Source: Alkalibaculum sporogenes (lineage in GTDB: Bacteria; Bacillota; Clostridia; Eubacteriales; Alkalibacteraceae). From it: a stretch of 64,000 bases of DNA. Positions 53,898 to 63,829 of this stretch are shown here, in pieces. The notes beneath the pieces were generated by a model that did no database searches, had not been told where the DNA came from, and worked only from the letters and a program-made list of their open reading frames with translations. The stretch covers positions 62,001 to 126,000 of the forward strand of contig NZ_WHNX01000002.1 in NCBI RefSeq assembly GCF_009362815.1. The letters run 5' to 3'. The number at the start of each line of letters is the position of its first letter. The first letter of the stretch is position 1. A program made the translations under genes and the position numbers.

Positions 53898-54623
53898 ATG
53901 GGTTTTTATGAGGAAATAGCAAAGTATTATGATTATATATTTCCAATAGGAAATGATCAAATTGAATTCCTTGCAAAGGAAGCAGGGTTTACATCAAAAA
54001 ATGTTTTAGATATTGCTTGTGGAACTGGTGGATATAGTATTGGTCTATCAAAGTTAGGTCATGATGTAACTGCTGTAGATTTAGACTATCAAATGGTTCA
54101 AGTATTAAACGAGAAGATTATAGATACAGATCTTAAAATAAATGCTATGGTTGGAAATATGTTAGAATTAGATCAGTTATTGAGTAATAATTATAACTTA
54201 GCTTTTTGTATTGGAAATTCAATTGTACATCTTGATAAAGAAAAAGCTATAGGACAATTCTTTGAAATTGCAAAAAGTTTATTGAATGATAAGGGTAAGT
54301 TAATAATTCAAATTATAAATTACGATAGAATAATAATGTACAATGTAAAGTCACTGCCAACTATTAAAAATGACGAAATTAAATTAAATTTTGAGCGTCT
54401 GTATCGGTATGAAAAGGAAGATAATGTAGTTTATTTCAAGACTATTTTAAAAGTAGATAATAAACAAATAGAAAATGAAATACCTTTATATCCGCTTCTT
54501 TCAGATGACTTATGTAAACTCTTAAAAAATGCAGGGTTTAAAGATATTCAATTATATGGAGATTTTAAGGGTAGTCCATATGACAAAAGCGATTCTTTTA
54601 CTGTGGTAGCTGTAGCAATGTGA
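53898..54623 (+). CDS. Class I SAM-dependent methyltransferase
   Basis: A 241-residue protein. VLDIACGTGGYSIGLSKLG is motif I for S-adenosylmethionine, VTAVDLDYQMV motif II, and AFCIGNSIVHL follows. The acceptor substrate is not evident. Start taken at ATG 53898; the GTG at 53889 is in frame, but AGGA/GGAG better suit 53898. It begins 32 bases after trkH and may share its transcript. Confidence 0.87.
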   Translation: MGFYEEIAKYYDYIFPIGNDQIEFLAKEAGFTSKNVLDIACGTGGYSIGLSKLGHDVTAVDLDYQMVQVLNEKIIDTDLKINAMVGNMLELDQLLSNNYNLAFCIGNSIVHLDKEKAIGQFFEIAKSLLNDKGKLIIQIINYDRIIMYNVKSLPTIKNDEIKLNFERLYRYEKEDNVVYFKTILKVDNKQIENEIPLYPLLSDDLCKLLKNAGFKDIQLYGDFKGSPYDKSDSFTVVAVAM

Positions 54624-54632
54624 TATTATCCA

Positions 54633-54663
54633 AATAGGGCAATCCAGATTCTTTTGCCCTATT
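54633..54663. terminator. Hairpin between convergent genes
   Basis: AATAGGGCAA at 54633-54642 pairs perfectly with TTGCCCTATT at 54654-54663. Weak T tract on either side, but convergent placement supports a shared terminator. Confidence 0.65.
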
Positions 54664-54717
54664 CCCAGTTCGTATTTATTATTTATATAACTAATTACAA
54701 GATATATAAGCTGAAAA

Positions 54718-55170
54718 CTATTTAACTCTATCACGTAAATCTTCTAATAAAATAGGAATTCTCATAGCATGTTGTGCTTCAATATCTCTGATACTAAAAA
54801 ATAAATCTTGCAAATCATTTGTTGGTGCATCTAAATAGTGTTTTCCATACTTTTTATAATCTCTTGTTTCTACTTCAATTCGTTGTATTAGAGCTTGGGT
54901 AAAGTCATTTATTTGAACTGGAAGTAAAGGCTTGGGTGTATAAGATCTACCTTTAAGCTTACTATATATAGTTTGAAGACTTTCAGCATGAATTTTTTCA
55001 TCATCGCTAAACTCTAACAATAACTCACTGGAAATACCAGTTGGAGCTATGGCAGATAGTTCTTCATAAAATGCACTATCTTGTAATTCACTTTGAATAT
55101 ACTCTTCTAAATCTAATATTAACTTTGGTAAGTAATTATTATTACAGGTAGTTGATTCATTGAAATTCAA
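54718..55170 (-). CDS. Ferritin-like (rubrerythrin-type) di-iron protein
   Basis: About 150 residues, four helices. ELQDSAFYEELS, DDEKIHAES (E-x-x-H), IEVETRDYKK and IRDIEAQHAMR supply the Glu/His ligands of a ferritin-like di-iron site. No rubredoxin Cys pairs are present. Start: ATG 55188 has no ribosome site, while GGAGG inside the next codons lies 7 bases before TTG 55170, so I use TTG and MNFNESTTCNN as the N-terminus. It may detoxify peroxide or oxygen. Confidence 0.75.
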   Translation of the reverse strand: MNFNESTTCNNNYLPKLILDLEEYIQSELQDSAFYEELSAIAPTGISSELLLEFSDDEKIHAESLQTIYSKLKGRSYTPKPLLPVQINDFTQALIQRIEVETRDYKKYGKHYLDAPTNDLQDLFFSIRDIEAQHAMRIPILLEDLRDRVK

Positions 55171-55295
55171 AAATATTCCTCCATTCATATTACAGAACTA
55201 ATATATTTTATGCATTATGAAATGGAAGGTGATTTTTAATTTAATTTGAGAAATAATTAATAATTTATCATGAATAATTCTATACTAGTATATTA

Positions 55296-56036
55296 TTATT
55301 GATAATGTACTTCCTCTAGAAATAAACCATGTGGTGGGATTGTCATACCTGCATCTTCTCTATTTTTATTTGCGAGTATTTCTTCTATATGGGATACATC
55401 TCTCTTGTGAAGGCCTATGTCTATTAAACTACCCATAATAATTCTTATCATATTGTACAAAAACCCATTTCCGAGAATGTTAAAATTTAATAAGTGACCT
55501 TTTTTTTCAATACTAATTTCATAAATTGTACGAACTGTAGATTTTTTAACCTTCTTAAGTGAAGAAAAACCAATAAAATCATGAGTGCCTATTAGTTTTC
55601 TTGAGGCAGATTTCATAGCATCTATGTCTAATTCTGTAGGAAAATAATAACTATATTTTCTATCAAATGGAGATTGAATCCAATGATTCCATATAGCATA
55701 AACATATTTTTTGCTCTTGGCATTATATCTACTATGAAACCTGTGTGATACTTCTACTACTTCAGTTACTACAATATCTTGAGGTAAATATTGATTGATA
55801 TAGCGGTGTATCTCATGTGTCGTTAAAGATGAATTAGTATGAAAATTTGCCACTTGTCCTCTTGCATGTACACCTGCATCAGTTCTACCTGATCCAATTA
55901 TTTCTATTGGAGAACCAATCATTTCAGATATAACCTTTTCTAATTTTCCTTGGATAGTTAAATCACTATCATTTAATCTTTGCCAGCCTTGGTATCTACT
56001 ACCATCGTATGCTATTATTAACTTAAAATTTCTCAT
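55296..56036 (-). CDS. truA: tRNA pseudouridine synthase A
   Basis: A 246-residue enzyme that makes pseudouridine 38-40 in tRNA anticodon arms. LIIAYDGSRYQGWQ and GSGRTDAGVHARGQVANF with catalytic Asp53; FLYNMIRIIMGSLIDIG near the end. I take ATG 56036, 6 bases from AGGAGTG; the GTG at 56045 overlaps that site. Single gene here, not in the ribosomal-protein operon where Firmicutes often keep it. Confidence 0.94.
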   Translation of the reverse strand: MRNFKLIIAYDGSRYQGWQRLNDSDLTIQGKLEKVISEMIGSPIEIIGSGRTDAGVHARGQVANFHTNSSLTTHEIHRYINQYLPQDIVVTEVVEVSHRFHSRYNAKSKKYVYAIWNHWIQSPFDRKYSYYFPTELDIDAMKSASRKLIGTHDFIGFSSLKKVKKSTVRTIYEISIEKKGHLLNFNILGNGFLYNMIRIIMGSLIDIGLHKRDVSHIEEILANKNREDAGMTIPPHGLFLEEVHYQ

Positions 56037-56335
56037 AATTATCACTCCTAGAATTCTATAATAACATGTAATAACTTTACTTATAAAATAATTCTAATTA
56101 AATTAAAAAATTAGATACTACATAATTGCCACTATAACTATTTAAACGGTGTATGAGTTTATAATGATGGAGATAATATTTCACAGTAGGTATTTTTTAT
56201 TAGAATATATTCTTATAAAAATATTCATGGACTTTATCGACTCATTTGATATACTTACACTCAACAATAGGTTATAATTTTAAAAGTTACGTATAAGCAG
56301 AAAAGTAATATGAAAATAATAAAGGATTGATAGTT

Positions 56336-58240
56336 ATGACAAGCTTTTTACCTATAAATATAAATGATATGAAAGAAAGAGGATGGGAAAAACTCGATTT
56401 TATATTAGTATCTGGCGATGCTTATGTAGATCATCCATCTTTTGGCACAGCAGTGATTGGGCGAGTATTAGAAAGTAGAGGTTATAAAGTAGGCGTACTA
56501 GCTCAGCCAAAATGGGAAACAGACGAGGATTTTAAAAGGTTTGGCAAGCCTAAAATTGCATTTTTGGTAACTGGTGGTAATATGGACTCTATGGTAAATC
56601 ATTATTCGGTTTCCAAAAAGAAAAGAAAAGATGATCTATATTCTCCCAGTGGAAAAGCAGGATTTAGACCAGATCGTGCTACTATCGTTTATTCTCAAAG
56701 GATTAAAGAATTATATAGTGATGTACCTATTATACTTGGAGGTATAGAAGCTAGTTTAAGGAGATTTGCCCATTATGACTATTGGTCTAATAAAGTAAGA
56801 AGGTCTATATTATTAGACGCAAAGGCAGATATAATAGTTTATGGTATGGGAGAACAACAAATAATTGAAATTGCTGAAGCTTTAGAAAGTGGAATTCCTA
56901 TTTCAGAAATAACATTTGTTTCAGGGACAGTCTATAAAACTAAGGATAAAGAAAGAGCTTATGAGCCTATATTTTTGCCTCATTACGACGAAATAATTGA
57001 ATCAAAGAGAGTATATGCTGATAGTTTTATGACTCAGTATAATAACATGGATTCTATAGTGGGAAAGCCGTTAATTGAGTCTTATAGAAATTATTTTGTA
57101 GTGCAAAATCCACCGCCTAAACCTATGAGCGAGCGGGACTTAGACTCTATATATGCACTCCCTTTTATGAGAGATTATCATCCCATATATGAGAAAGTTG
57201 GAGGAATACCTGCTATAAAAGAAGTGAAGTTTAGTTTGATTAGTAATAGAGGATGTTTTGGCGGTTGTAATTTCTGTGCTTTAACATTTCATCAAGGTAG
57301 AGTAGTACAAGCTAGAAGCCATAGTTCTATCGTCTCTGAGGCGGAAAAAATTGTTTGGGATCCTGAATTTAAGGGATATATACATGATGTTGGTGGTCCT
57401 ACAGCTAATTTTAGACATAAAGCATGTAAGAAACAAGAAAAACATGGAGTATGCATGGATAAACATTGTTTAGGTCCTGAGCCGTGTAAACAACTAAAAA
57501 TCGATCATAAAGATTACTTAAAATTACTTAGAAAGATTCGAGAGTTGCCGAATATCAAAAAAGTTTTTATTAGATCAGGTTTAAGATACGATTATCTTAT
57601 TCACGATAATGATGATGAATTTTTTAAAGAATTATGTGAATATCATATTAGTGGTCAATTAAAAGTTGCACCAGAACATATTTCCGCTAAGGTACTCGAT
57701 AAAATGGGAAAACCACATAAAGAAGTTTATGAAAAATTTTCTATAAAATACAATAAAATTAATCAAAAAATAGGGAAAAAGCAATTTTTAGTTCCATATT
57801 TAATGTCTAGTCACCCTGGAGCTAACTTAAAGGAAGCAATTGAATTAGCAGAATATTTAAGAGATTTAGGACATATGCCAGAACAAGTTCAAGATTTTTA
57901 TCCAACACCAGGCACATTATCTACTTGCATGTTTTATACTGAATTAGATCCAAGAACGATGGAAAGTATATTTGTCCCAAAATCTTCCCATGATAAGGCC
58001 ATGCAAAGGGCGTTAATACAATACCGTAAACCACAAAATTATGATTTAGTATATGAAGCATTGATGAAAGCCAATAGAAGAGACTTAATTGGTTATGGAA
58101 AAGAGTGTTTAATAAGACCACGAAAAAATGCTAATCCAAAAGATAAAAACATGAGAAATGCCAAACAATATATTAAAGAGAAACCAAATAGTAGAGGAAA
58201 ATCAAATAATAAAAGTAGTTCTAAGAAAAATAAGAAATAA
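56336..58240 (+). CDS. YgiQ-family radical SAM protein
   Basis: A 634-residue protein. An N-terminal B12-domain-like region ([20 protein letters not shown]) precedes the radical SAM core with CFGGCNFC (Cys307, Cys311, Cys314), and [19 protein letters not shown] and [20 protein letters not shown] in the second half. The C-terminus is Lys/Asn/Ser rich. The family (UPF0313) is widespread and its reaction is unknown. Start ATG 56336 behind AAAGGA; a TTG at 56327 is in frame. Confidence 0.92.
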   Translation: MTSFLPININDMKERGWEKLDFILVSGDAYVDHPSFGTAVIGRVLESRGYKVGVLAQPKWETDEDFKRFGKPKIAFLVTGGNMDSMVNHYSVSKKKRKDDLYSPSGKAGFRPDRATIVYSQRIKELYSDVPIILGGIEASLRRFAHYDYWSNKVRRSILLDAKADIIVYGMGEQQIIEIAEALESGIPISEITFVSGTVYKTKDKERAYEPIFLPHYDEIIESKRVYADSFMTQYNNMDSIVGKPLIESYRNYFVVQNPPPKPMSERDLDSIYALPFMRDYHPIYEKVGGIPAIKEVKFSLISNRGCFGGCNFCALTFHQGRVVQARSHSSIVSEAEKIVWDPEFKGYIHDVGGPTANFRHKACKKQEKHGVCMDKHCLGPEPCKQLKIDHKDYLKLLRKIRELPNIKKVFIRSGLRYDYLIHDNDDEFFKELCEYHISGQLKVAPEHISAKVLDKMGKPHKEVYEKFSIKYNKINQKIGKKQFLVPYLMSSHPGANLKEAIELAEYLRDLGHMPEQVQDFYPTPGTLSTCMFYTELDPRTMESIFVPKSSHDKAMQRALIQYRKPQNYDLVYEALMKANRRDLIGYGKECLIRPRKNANPKDKNMRNAKQYIKEKPNSRGKSNNKSSSKKNKK

Positions 58241-58396
58241 ATCATATGATCTCAAATAAAATTTAATTACAACTTTAAAATATTGTGTATACTTTTTTTA
58301 GAAAATGTCATAATAAGAATATAAAGAGTGAAGAAGATTTCTGATATAGATTATAGAAGCATATATTTAAATCAAATGGTAAAGGGGAGGATTAAG

Positions 58397-58507
58397 TTGA
58401 AAGACTTTATTTACCACGAACCAGAGATTGAAAATATTCTTGGTGTACCAACAACTGATGTAGCTACTTTAATTGAGTGGCCAATGGTTATAAGGGCAGT
58501 AAGGTAG
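58397..58507 (+). CDS. 36-residue hypothetical peptide
   Basis: TTG start 6 bases after GGGGAGG, reading MKDFIYHEPEIENILGVPTT then DVATLIEWPMVIRAVR. Acidic N-terminus, hydrophobic C-terminus. No family recognised. A textbook terminator 150 bases downstream shows that a transcript ends here, which supports a small expressed gene, but it may be the N-terminal remnant of a larger one. Confidence 0.45.
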   Translation: MKDFIYHEPEIENILGVPTTDVATLIEWPMVIRAVR

Positions 58508-58660
58508 CTGTAATACTTGTTCAAATGTATCTCTTGCAATATAGATACAATTAAATAATAGAGATACTAAATTTTCATTAAGGAACATTTATCTAGATTT
58601 ATGATCAATGAAAATAGGTAATGTTAGAAGATAAGATTTAAAGTCTTCTTCACACTTTTA

Positions 58661-58687
58661 TGCAGGGAGAAATCCCTGCATTTTTTT
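58661..58687 (+). terminator. GNRA-loop terminator
   Basis: TGCAGGGA-(GAAA)-TCCCTGCA followed by seven T. Very strong plus-strand terminator, reading away from the 36-residue frame. Confidence 0.93.
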
Positions 58688-58714
58688 GAAGGTAATGCTG
58701 ATTGCAAACACGTC

Positions 58715-59443
58715 TTATTTTAGAAATTGACCTGTTTTACCCATTAAATATGCTAATTTAATCATAGATATTTCCTCTTGAGACATATCTCTGTTGAACA
58801 TTTTTTCAAATTGATAGATGAGTTTAATAGTATCTACATGTTGCTTTTGTTTTTTAGTATGATTACGTATTTTATATGGTTGATACACTTGAGTAACCAT
58901 ATCAGGTCCATATAACTTTTGAAATATCATTGTAGTGTAAAGTGCATCGTAAAATGCATTGTGAAAATTATCTTGGTGTTTTATATCTAAAAAATTCATT
59001 GCATCACGTAAACTAACAGATATATTTTTGGGAAAGTTTAGATATCTTGTTACATAAGGTTGTACATTAATATAATTTTTAGGTAATATAGATGTTGATA
59101 ATCTGTAATAATTTGCATTTCTAAACAGTTCTTTCATATCTGACATACCCCAGGTACAAAAAATTACTGTTCCTTTATTTATATAATCTAAGAAATCTTT
59201 ATAGACATTGATAAAAGGGTCTTCATATTCTAATTTTTCAATAGTTAACCCAGTAAGAGTGCTTACAAAAGAATTAATATTATTATATATCATTGGTTTT
59301 ACTAATCTATTGAATGAATCTATCTCTTGTAAAGAGCTATCAAGTGTAATAGCGCCAATTTGTATAATTTCAAAAGGACATTTTTTTTCTGGTTTACTAT
59401 TATTAGCCTGATTGAATTCAAGGTCAAAAATCACAAAGTTCAT
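58715..59443 (-). CDS. DEDD-family 3'-5' exonuclease
   Basis: A 242-residue protein. FVIFDLEFNQA holds the first Asp/Glu pair (DxE), TVIFCTWGMSDMKEL the second Asp region and NFHNAFYDALYTTMIF the H-x-x-x-x-x-D motif of the DnaQ-like DEDDh group (KapD-like). It degrades DNA or RNA from the 3' end. Start taken at ATG 59443, 7 bases after GGAGAG; the upstream in-frame TTG overlaps that site. Confidence 0.87.
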   Translation of the reverse strand: MNFVIFDLEFNQANNSKPEKKCPFEIIQIGAITLDSSLQEIDSFNRLVKPMIYNNINSFVSTLTGLTIEKLEYEDPFINVYKDFLDYINKGTVIFCTWGMSDMKELFRNANYYRLSTSILPKNYINVQPYVTRYLNFPKNISVSLRDAMNFLDIKHQDNFHNAFYDALYTTMIFQKLYGPDMVTQVYQPYKIRNHTKKQKQHVDTIKLIYQFEKMFNRDMSQEEISMIKLAYLMGKTGQFLK

Positions 59444-59681
59444 AGAACTACTCTCCAAATCTTAATTTAATAGATAACTATATTATTATACCAGAAATAT
59501 AAAATATACTTAGGCTTGCATACTCGATATTATAAAGAATTGTAGATCCACGAAACTAGTTACTATTTACTTCTTTATACAATACCATTGTTACGAGAGA
59601 ATATGTTATCATAGTACTAAGTATAAAAAGATTTATTACATAGAACAATTCATATATAATGATGATAAGGAGAGTAGTTTT

Positions 59682-60479
59682 ATGATTAAATTAGTTGGGT
59701 TAGATATAGATGGCACTATAATTAGTCAAGACGGCAAAATAAGTTCTCAAGTAAAGGATATTGTAAGACAAGTTAAAAAAGCAGGTGTACATGTCGCTTT
59801 GTTATCAGGAAGAAATTATAATGGTATGAAATATTATATCGATGAATTAGGTTTAAAAGGTATATCAGCGTCTTCAAATGGCGCAGAGATAGTAGCCATT
59901 GAAGATGAAGAAATAATATTACAAGAAGTGATACCCTATAAATTATCAAAAGAAGTAGTAGATGCAAGTATTAGACTCAATTTGGGAGTTATTAATTTTT
60001 CAAATTTAAGAGTATACACAGAAGGACTTGATAAACTGCCACATGAATATACTAAAATACTAAATCAGGAGTTTGATTACATAGATGATATCTTTGAAAA
60101 TATCAAGATATTTCCTAGCGTAAAGCTAATGATGGTGGGAGTACAACAAGATCTAAAGGATTTGCAAAAATTAATAGAAGAAAAGTATAATGAAGCCTTA
60201 AATGCTGACTTTAGTACGGAATACTTATTAGAAGTTTATTCTAAAAAAGCCGATAAAGGAATTGCTTTCAATTATATACGAGAAAAGTTAGGTTTGCTTA
60301 AAGAAGAATCAATGTGTATTGGTGATTCAGAAAACGATATACCTATGTTTAGAAGTGCGGGATTGTCAGTAGCTATGGGGAACGCTATTAACGAAGTAAA
60401 AGAATGTGCTACGGATATAACAGATGATGTTAAAAATTATGGTGCTGCGAAAGCAATGAAAAAATACATATTAGACTAA
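59682..60479 (+). CDS. Cof-type HAD phosphatase
   Basis: A 265-residue HAD hydrolase of the Cof/YwpJ type. LVGLDIDGTIIS with nucleophile Asp, LLSGRNYNGMKYYIDEL, the C2B cap in the middle, and CIGDSENDIPMF near residue 215. Acts on sugar or flavin phosphates in known relatives. ATG behind AAGGAGAG. Confidence 0.92.
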   Translation: MIKLVGLDIDGTIISQDGKISSQVKDIVRQVKKAGVHVALLSGRNYNGMKYYIDELGLKGISASSNGAEIVAIEDEEIILQEVIPYKLSKEVVDASIRLNLGVINFSNLRVYTEGLDKLPHEYTKILNQEFDYIDDIFENIKIFPSVKLMMVGVQQDLKDLQKLIEEKYNEALNADFSTEYLLEVYSKKADKGIAFNYIREKLGLLKEESMCIGDSENDIPMFRSAGLSVAMGNAINEVKECATDITDDVKNYGAAKAMKKYILD

Positions 60480-60507
60480 CTGCTTGGCTCATTGTCTTTG
60501 CCATAAA

Positions 60508-60542
60508 ATAAAACAAGCTCAAATATTAGGAGCTTGTTTTAT
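60508..60542. terminator. Bidirectional terminator
   Basis: ATAAAACAAGCTC at 60508-60520 pairs with GAGCTTGTTTTAT at 60530-60542; it serves the Cof gene and the convergent lipoprotein gene. Confidence 0.85.
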
Positions 60543-60566
60543 ATACATTATACATTGTTTACAATA

Positions 60567-61136
60567 TTATTCTTGAACTTCAGTTGTACCTGTTACGTTA
60601 CCACCATCTGTAGTGGTAAATGTATCTTCAAATTCGTCACTTTGGAAATATACATTTCCTTGTACCTCTGCATCAATTATAGAAAAACCATTAGCTTCTA
60701 CATAAACGTCACCGACAAAAGTCCCACCTTGGAGTCTAGTATTTTCACTTCTTACAGTAAGTCGTGGTGCTGTTAGAGTAAAAGAAGCTGTTTTATTTCT
60801 ATCTTCATCTTGAGTATACAGTGCGATTTTACGATCATTTGCATCTTTATTAATAAATTCGCCTTCTAAAACTAATTCTTGGTCTGTTGTCATGTCCTCA
60901 GTAAATATAATAATCCATTCTCCGTCGGAACTCATAATTCTTTGAATAGAAGCTTCATCTGTTACTAAAGATGGCGTAGTAGCAGTGTCAGCATCATTTC
61001 CAGTACCATCATTTACTGTACCATCTTGAGTTTGATCTGTACCAGGAGTATCATCTGCTACATCATCTCTTGCACAACCTACAGTTAATGTGAATAATAA
61101 TAACAATATTAAACATGAGCTTAACAATTTCTTCAT
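60567..61136 (-). CDS. Lipoprotein with Thr/Asp-rich linker and beta-repeat domain
   Basis: A 189-residue protein with lipobox TVGC (Cys21), then about 35 residues of Asp/Thr/Gly/Asn linker (DGTVNDGTGNDADTATT), and a beta-rich domain whose strands recur (LVLEGEFINKDAN, LTVRSENTRLQGGTF, VYVEANGFSIIDAEVQGNVY) like a polymer-forming or beta-helix fold. No enzymatic motif. ATG 61136 chosen with AGGAGG upstream; the frame reaches 61181. Confidence 0.75.
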   Translation of the reverse strand: MKKLLSSCLILLLLFTLTVGCARDDVADDTPGTDQTQDGTVNDGTGNDADTATTPSLVTDEASIQRIMSSDGEWIIIFTEDMTTDQELVLEGEFINKDANDRKIALYTQDEDRNKTASFTLTAPRLTVRSENTRLQGGTFVGDVYVEANGFSIIDAEVQGNVYFQSDEFEDTFTTTDGGNVTGTTEVQE

Positions 61137-61381
61137 TTTATAAAATCCTCCTCTAATGTGTTTAATAAATATTTTGACCAAATTTCTAGAAAATATTAAT
61201 TTTATTTTTATAATTAATAAATGTTATTACTCTAAGTCAAAGGCTTCTTATCTTACTTTAATAAGCGTTGAAGAAGCAAATCATTAGTCCATGTGAACCT
61301 TTTGCATCTAAATAGCTTTTTAATATTTTTTATATTATACTTAAAGTGATAAAGATAAGGAAAATTGAAAGGGGCTTTAAA

Positions 61382-62368
61382 GTGAAGGAATCTATATTAG
61401 AGTATTTAAAAGAAAATGACGATAAGTATATATCTGGAGAATACCTAAGTAATATATTTAACGTATCTAGAGCAGCTATTTGGAAAGTTATGAAAAGACT
61501 TGAAGGAGAAGGTTATATTATAGAATCAAAAACAAAAGTAGGATATAAATTGATATCTCTACCAGATACATTACACCCATACGAGATAAAATCATCTTTA
61601 GATACGAAGCGCATAGGTAAAACCATACATTATTTTGAAGAAATTAGCTCAACTAACGACTATGCAAAGAAATTAGCACAAAATGCTTTTGAAGATGGAG
61701 AAGTAATAATAGCAGGAACTCAAAAATCTGGTAGAGGAAGGTTTTCCAGAGAGTGGATTTCTCCTCCTAATAAAGGTATTTATATATCATTATTATTGAA
61801 GCCACAGATTTCATTTGAAAATATTACACAGTTGACCTTGTTTACTGCTTTGGCAATATGTAATGCATTAGAAGAATACGTAGGTATAAATCTAGAGATC
61901 AAGTGGCCAAATGATATTCTGCTAAATAGTAAAAAAATTTGTGGAATTTTAACAGAGATAAGTGGAGAAGTAGATAAGATAAATCACGTAATAATAGGTT
62001 TTGGCATCAATGTAAATTTCGATAAAGTAGATTTTGACGATACGCTTAAGAATAAGGCTACTTCTTTAAAAATTGAGACTAGTAAAACGCAAGATAGAAA
62101 AAAAATAATTCAACATATATTAACTGTTTTTGATAAATATTATGAAGACTACTTAAATGGGGAAAATTTCGAAAATATTCTAAAACAGTATAAAAGTAAA
62201 ATGACAATAATAGAAAAAAACATTGTCATTAGCATTCACAATAATACGCCAGCAAGCGGAACAGTAATAGATATTACTAATAGCGGCGCGTTAAAAATAA
62301 AGATGTCAGATGGTAGTGTTAAAGAATTTTTATCAGGAGAGATTAGTTTAAATCCAATACTAGATTGA
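61382..62368 (+). CDS. birA: Biotin-protein ligase / biotin repressor BirA
   Basis: A 328-residue bifunctional protein. The N-terminal winged helix (SGEYLSNIFNVSRAAIWKVM) binds DNA; GRGRFSREWISPPNKGIYIS and IKWPNDILLNSKKICGILTE form the ligase core that adenylates biotin; the C-terminal SH3-like domain ends GSVKEFLSGEISL. GTG 61382 chosen, 7 bases after AAAGGGG. Its last codons hold the -35 box of bioY, which it should repress. Confidence 0.94.
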   Translation: MKESILEYLKENDDKYISGEYLSNIFNVSRAAIWKVMKRLEGEGYIIESKTKVGYKLISLPDTLHPYEIKSSLDTKRIGKTIHYFEEISSTNDYAKKLAQNAFEDGEVIIAGTQKSGRGRFSREWISPPNKGIYISLLLKPQISFENITQLTLFTALAICNALEEYVGINLEIKWPNDILLNSKKICGILTEISGEVDKINHVIIGFGINVNFDKVDFDDTLKNKATSLKIETSKTQDRKKIIQHILTVFDKYYEDYLNGENFENILKQYKSKMTIIEKNIVISIHNNTPASGTVIDITNSGALKIKMSDGSVKEFLSGEISLNPILD

Positions 62369-62393
62369 CAATCGTACCAAAATTAATTATAAT
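62365..62393 (+). promoter_or_regulatory. Consensus sigma-A promoter of bioY
   Basis: TTGACA at 62365-62370, exactly 17 bases, TATAAT at 62388-62393. The -35 overlaps the birA stop codon. Full match to both consensus hexamers. Confidence 0.9.
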
Positions 62394-62394
62394 C

Positions 62395-62428
62395 TTTGTA
62401 AACCTTTAATATAAAAATGGTTTACAAA
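62395..62428 (+). promoter_or_regulatory. BirA operator
   Basis: TTTGTAAACC at 62395-62404, 14 bases, GGTTTACAAA at 62419-62428: perfect 10-bp arms matching the BirA site pattern of Firmicutes. It directly follows the -10 and ends in the ribosome site, so bound BirA-biotinyl-AMP would block bioY transcription. Confidence 0.9.
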
Positions 62429-62440
62429 GGAGAAGAGATA

Positions 62441-62968
62441 ATGAAAATAGGAACGAAAGATTTAACATCAATTGCATTACTTGTAGCTGTAACAATTATA
62501 CTGTCTCAGATAGTTATTCCACTACAACCAGTACCGATTAGTTTATCTATGATAGCAATATATCTTAGTGGTGGGTTATTAGGATGGAAAAAGGGTGCGA
62601 TAACTCAAATTATTTACATAGGAATTGGAGCAATAGGCTTACCGGTATTTGCATCAGCAAAAGGGGGCATACCTGTATTATTTGGACCTACAGGAGGTTA
62701 TATAGTTGGTTATTTGTTAGCAGCTATTATTACTGGATTTATTATAGAGAAAGTATCTAATTTAAATATTTTTACAATTATATTAGCCATGGTTGCAGGT
62801 ATAATTAGTTGTTATATTTTAGGTACTGTGTGGTTGGGATTTATCACTGAAATAGGATTTTACAATGCATTATTTTTAGGAGTGATTCCATTTATATTAG
62901 GAGATATATTAAAAATTATTGTAGCAGCTATACTAGTTAAAAAAATAAAAACACTTAATTTAATATAA
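62441..62968 (+). CDS. bioY: Biotin uptake S-component BioY
   Basis: A 175-residue membrane protein with six spans. IALLVAVTIILSQIVIPLQP and GGIPVLFGPTGGYIVGYL are the BioY signatures. It binds biotin for an ECF transporter whose ATPases are elsewhere, or works alone. Start at ATG 62441, right after AAAGGAGAAGAG; an upstream in-frame ATG at 62417 falls inside the BirA operator. Confidence 0.94.
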   Translation: MKIGTKDLTSIALLVAVTIILSQIVIPLQPVPISLSMIAIYLSGGLLGWKKGAITQIIYIGIGAIGLPVFASAKGGIPVLFGPTGGYIVGYLLAAIITGFIIEKVSNLNIFTIILAMVAGIISCYILGTVWLGFITEIGFYNALFLGVIPFILGDILKIIVAAILVKKIKTLNLI

Positions 62969-63012
62969 GTCTGGGTATCCTATTATTATAATACAGTATA
63001 GGAGGAGATTAT

Positions 63013-63477
63013 ATGAATGCTAGTATAGCAATAGGAAATGAAGTGCCTGATTTTACATTGAAAGACAATAATAATGTTGATGTATCATTAAGTCAATATA
63101 GAGGTAAAAAGGTGCTTATGTCATGGCATCCTTTAGCTTGGACTCCAGTATGTACAGACCAGATGCGAGCATTAGAAAGAAACCTACAACGATTTGTTAA
63201 AGAAAATACTATACCATTAGGATTTAGTGTAGATCCACAACCGTGTAAAGAAATATGGGCCAATGCGCTAAAAATAACAAATATAAAATTACTTGCTGAT
63301 TTTTGGCCTCATGGTAAGGTGGCAATGGATTATGGCATATTTAACGATAGAGATGGAATATCACAGAGGGCAAATTTTATAGTCGATGAAAAGGGCATTC
63401 TTAAATGGTATAAGATATATCCATCTGCTGAATTGCCAGATATTGAGGAGATATTCGATATACTCAAAAGTATCTAA
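63013..63477 (+). CDS. Peroxiredoxin (AhpC/TSA, AhpE-like)
   Basis: A 154-residue thiol peroxidase. HPLAWTPVCTDQ holds peroxidatic Cys47 in the T-P-V-C-T loop; SVDPQPCKEIWA has Cys78, the likely resolving residue. It reduces hydroperoxides in the cytoplasm. ATG behind AGGAGGAG, 44 bases after bioY; TATAAT at 62987-62992 suggests its own promoter. Confidence 0.93.
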   Translation: MNASIAIGNEVPDFTLKDNNNVDVSLSQYRGKKVLMSWHPLAWTPVCTDQMRALERNLQRFVKENTIPLGFSVDPQPCKEIWANALKITNIKLLADFWPHGKVAMDYGIFNDRDGISQRANFIVDEKGILKWYKIYPSAELPDIEEIFDILKSI

Positions 63478-63560
63478 ATGAGAAATAACTTCGATTAAAT
63501 ACCTTAGAAAATGAACCAAGTTACGCTTTAGATATTTCAATAAAATTTTTACTAATTTAT

Positions 63561-63606
63561 AAAAGCTTCTTAGATATACTATTATATATCTATAGAAGCT
63601 TTTATA
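63561..63606 (+). terminator. Terminator after the peroxiredoxin
   Basis: AAAAGCTTCT-TAGATATA pairs with TATATCTA-TAGAAGCTTTT, a stem of nearly twenty pairs. The remaining spacer to 63829 holds no gene that I can support. Confidence 0.85.
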
Positions 63607-63829
63607 TCGAGAATACAGTGAACTAGCGTCTGTTGGTAGCTGATATCCGATATTAAACCTATAAAAAAAATACAAAGCATATTTTTGATGATTGTTATAT
63701 AATGTAAATATATAATAATGGGAAATATTATAGTATCTTCTATCAATAAAAGTACTTCTAAACAATTCTTAAATTTAATATAATAGAATAGCAGTTAATT
63801 AACGTCAAAAGTAAAAGGGGTATGTTTTG

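Noticed and set aside
63361-63765. Open frame on the minus strand over the peroxiredoxin end
   Set aside because: Rich in Tyr, Phe and Arg without domain features, overlaps a clear gene and spans its terminator.
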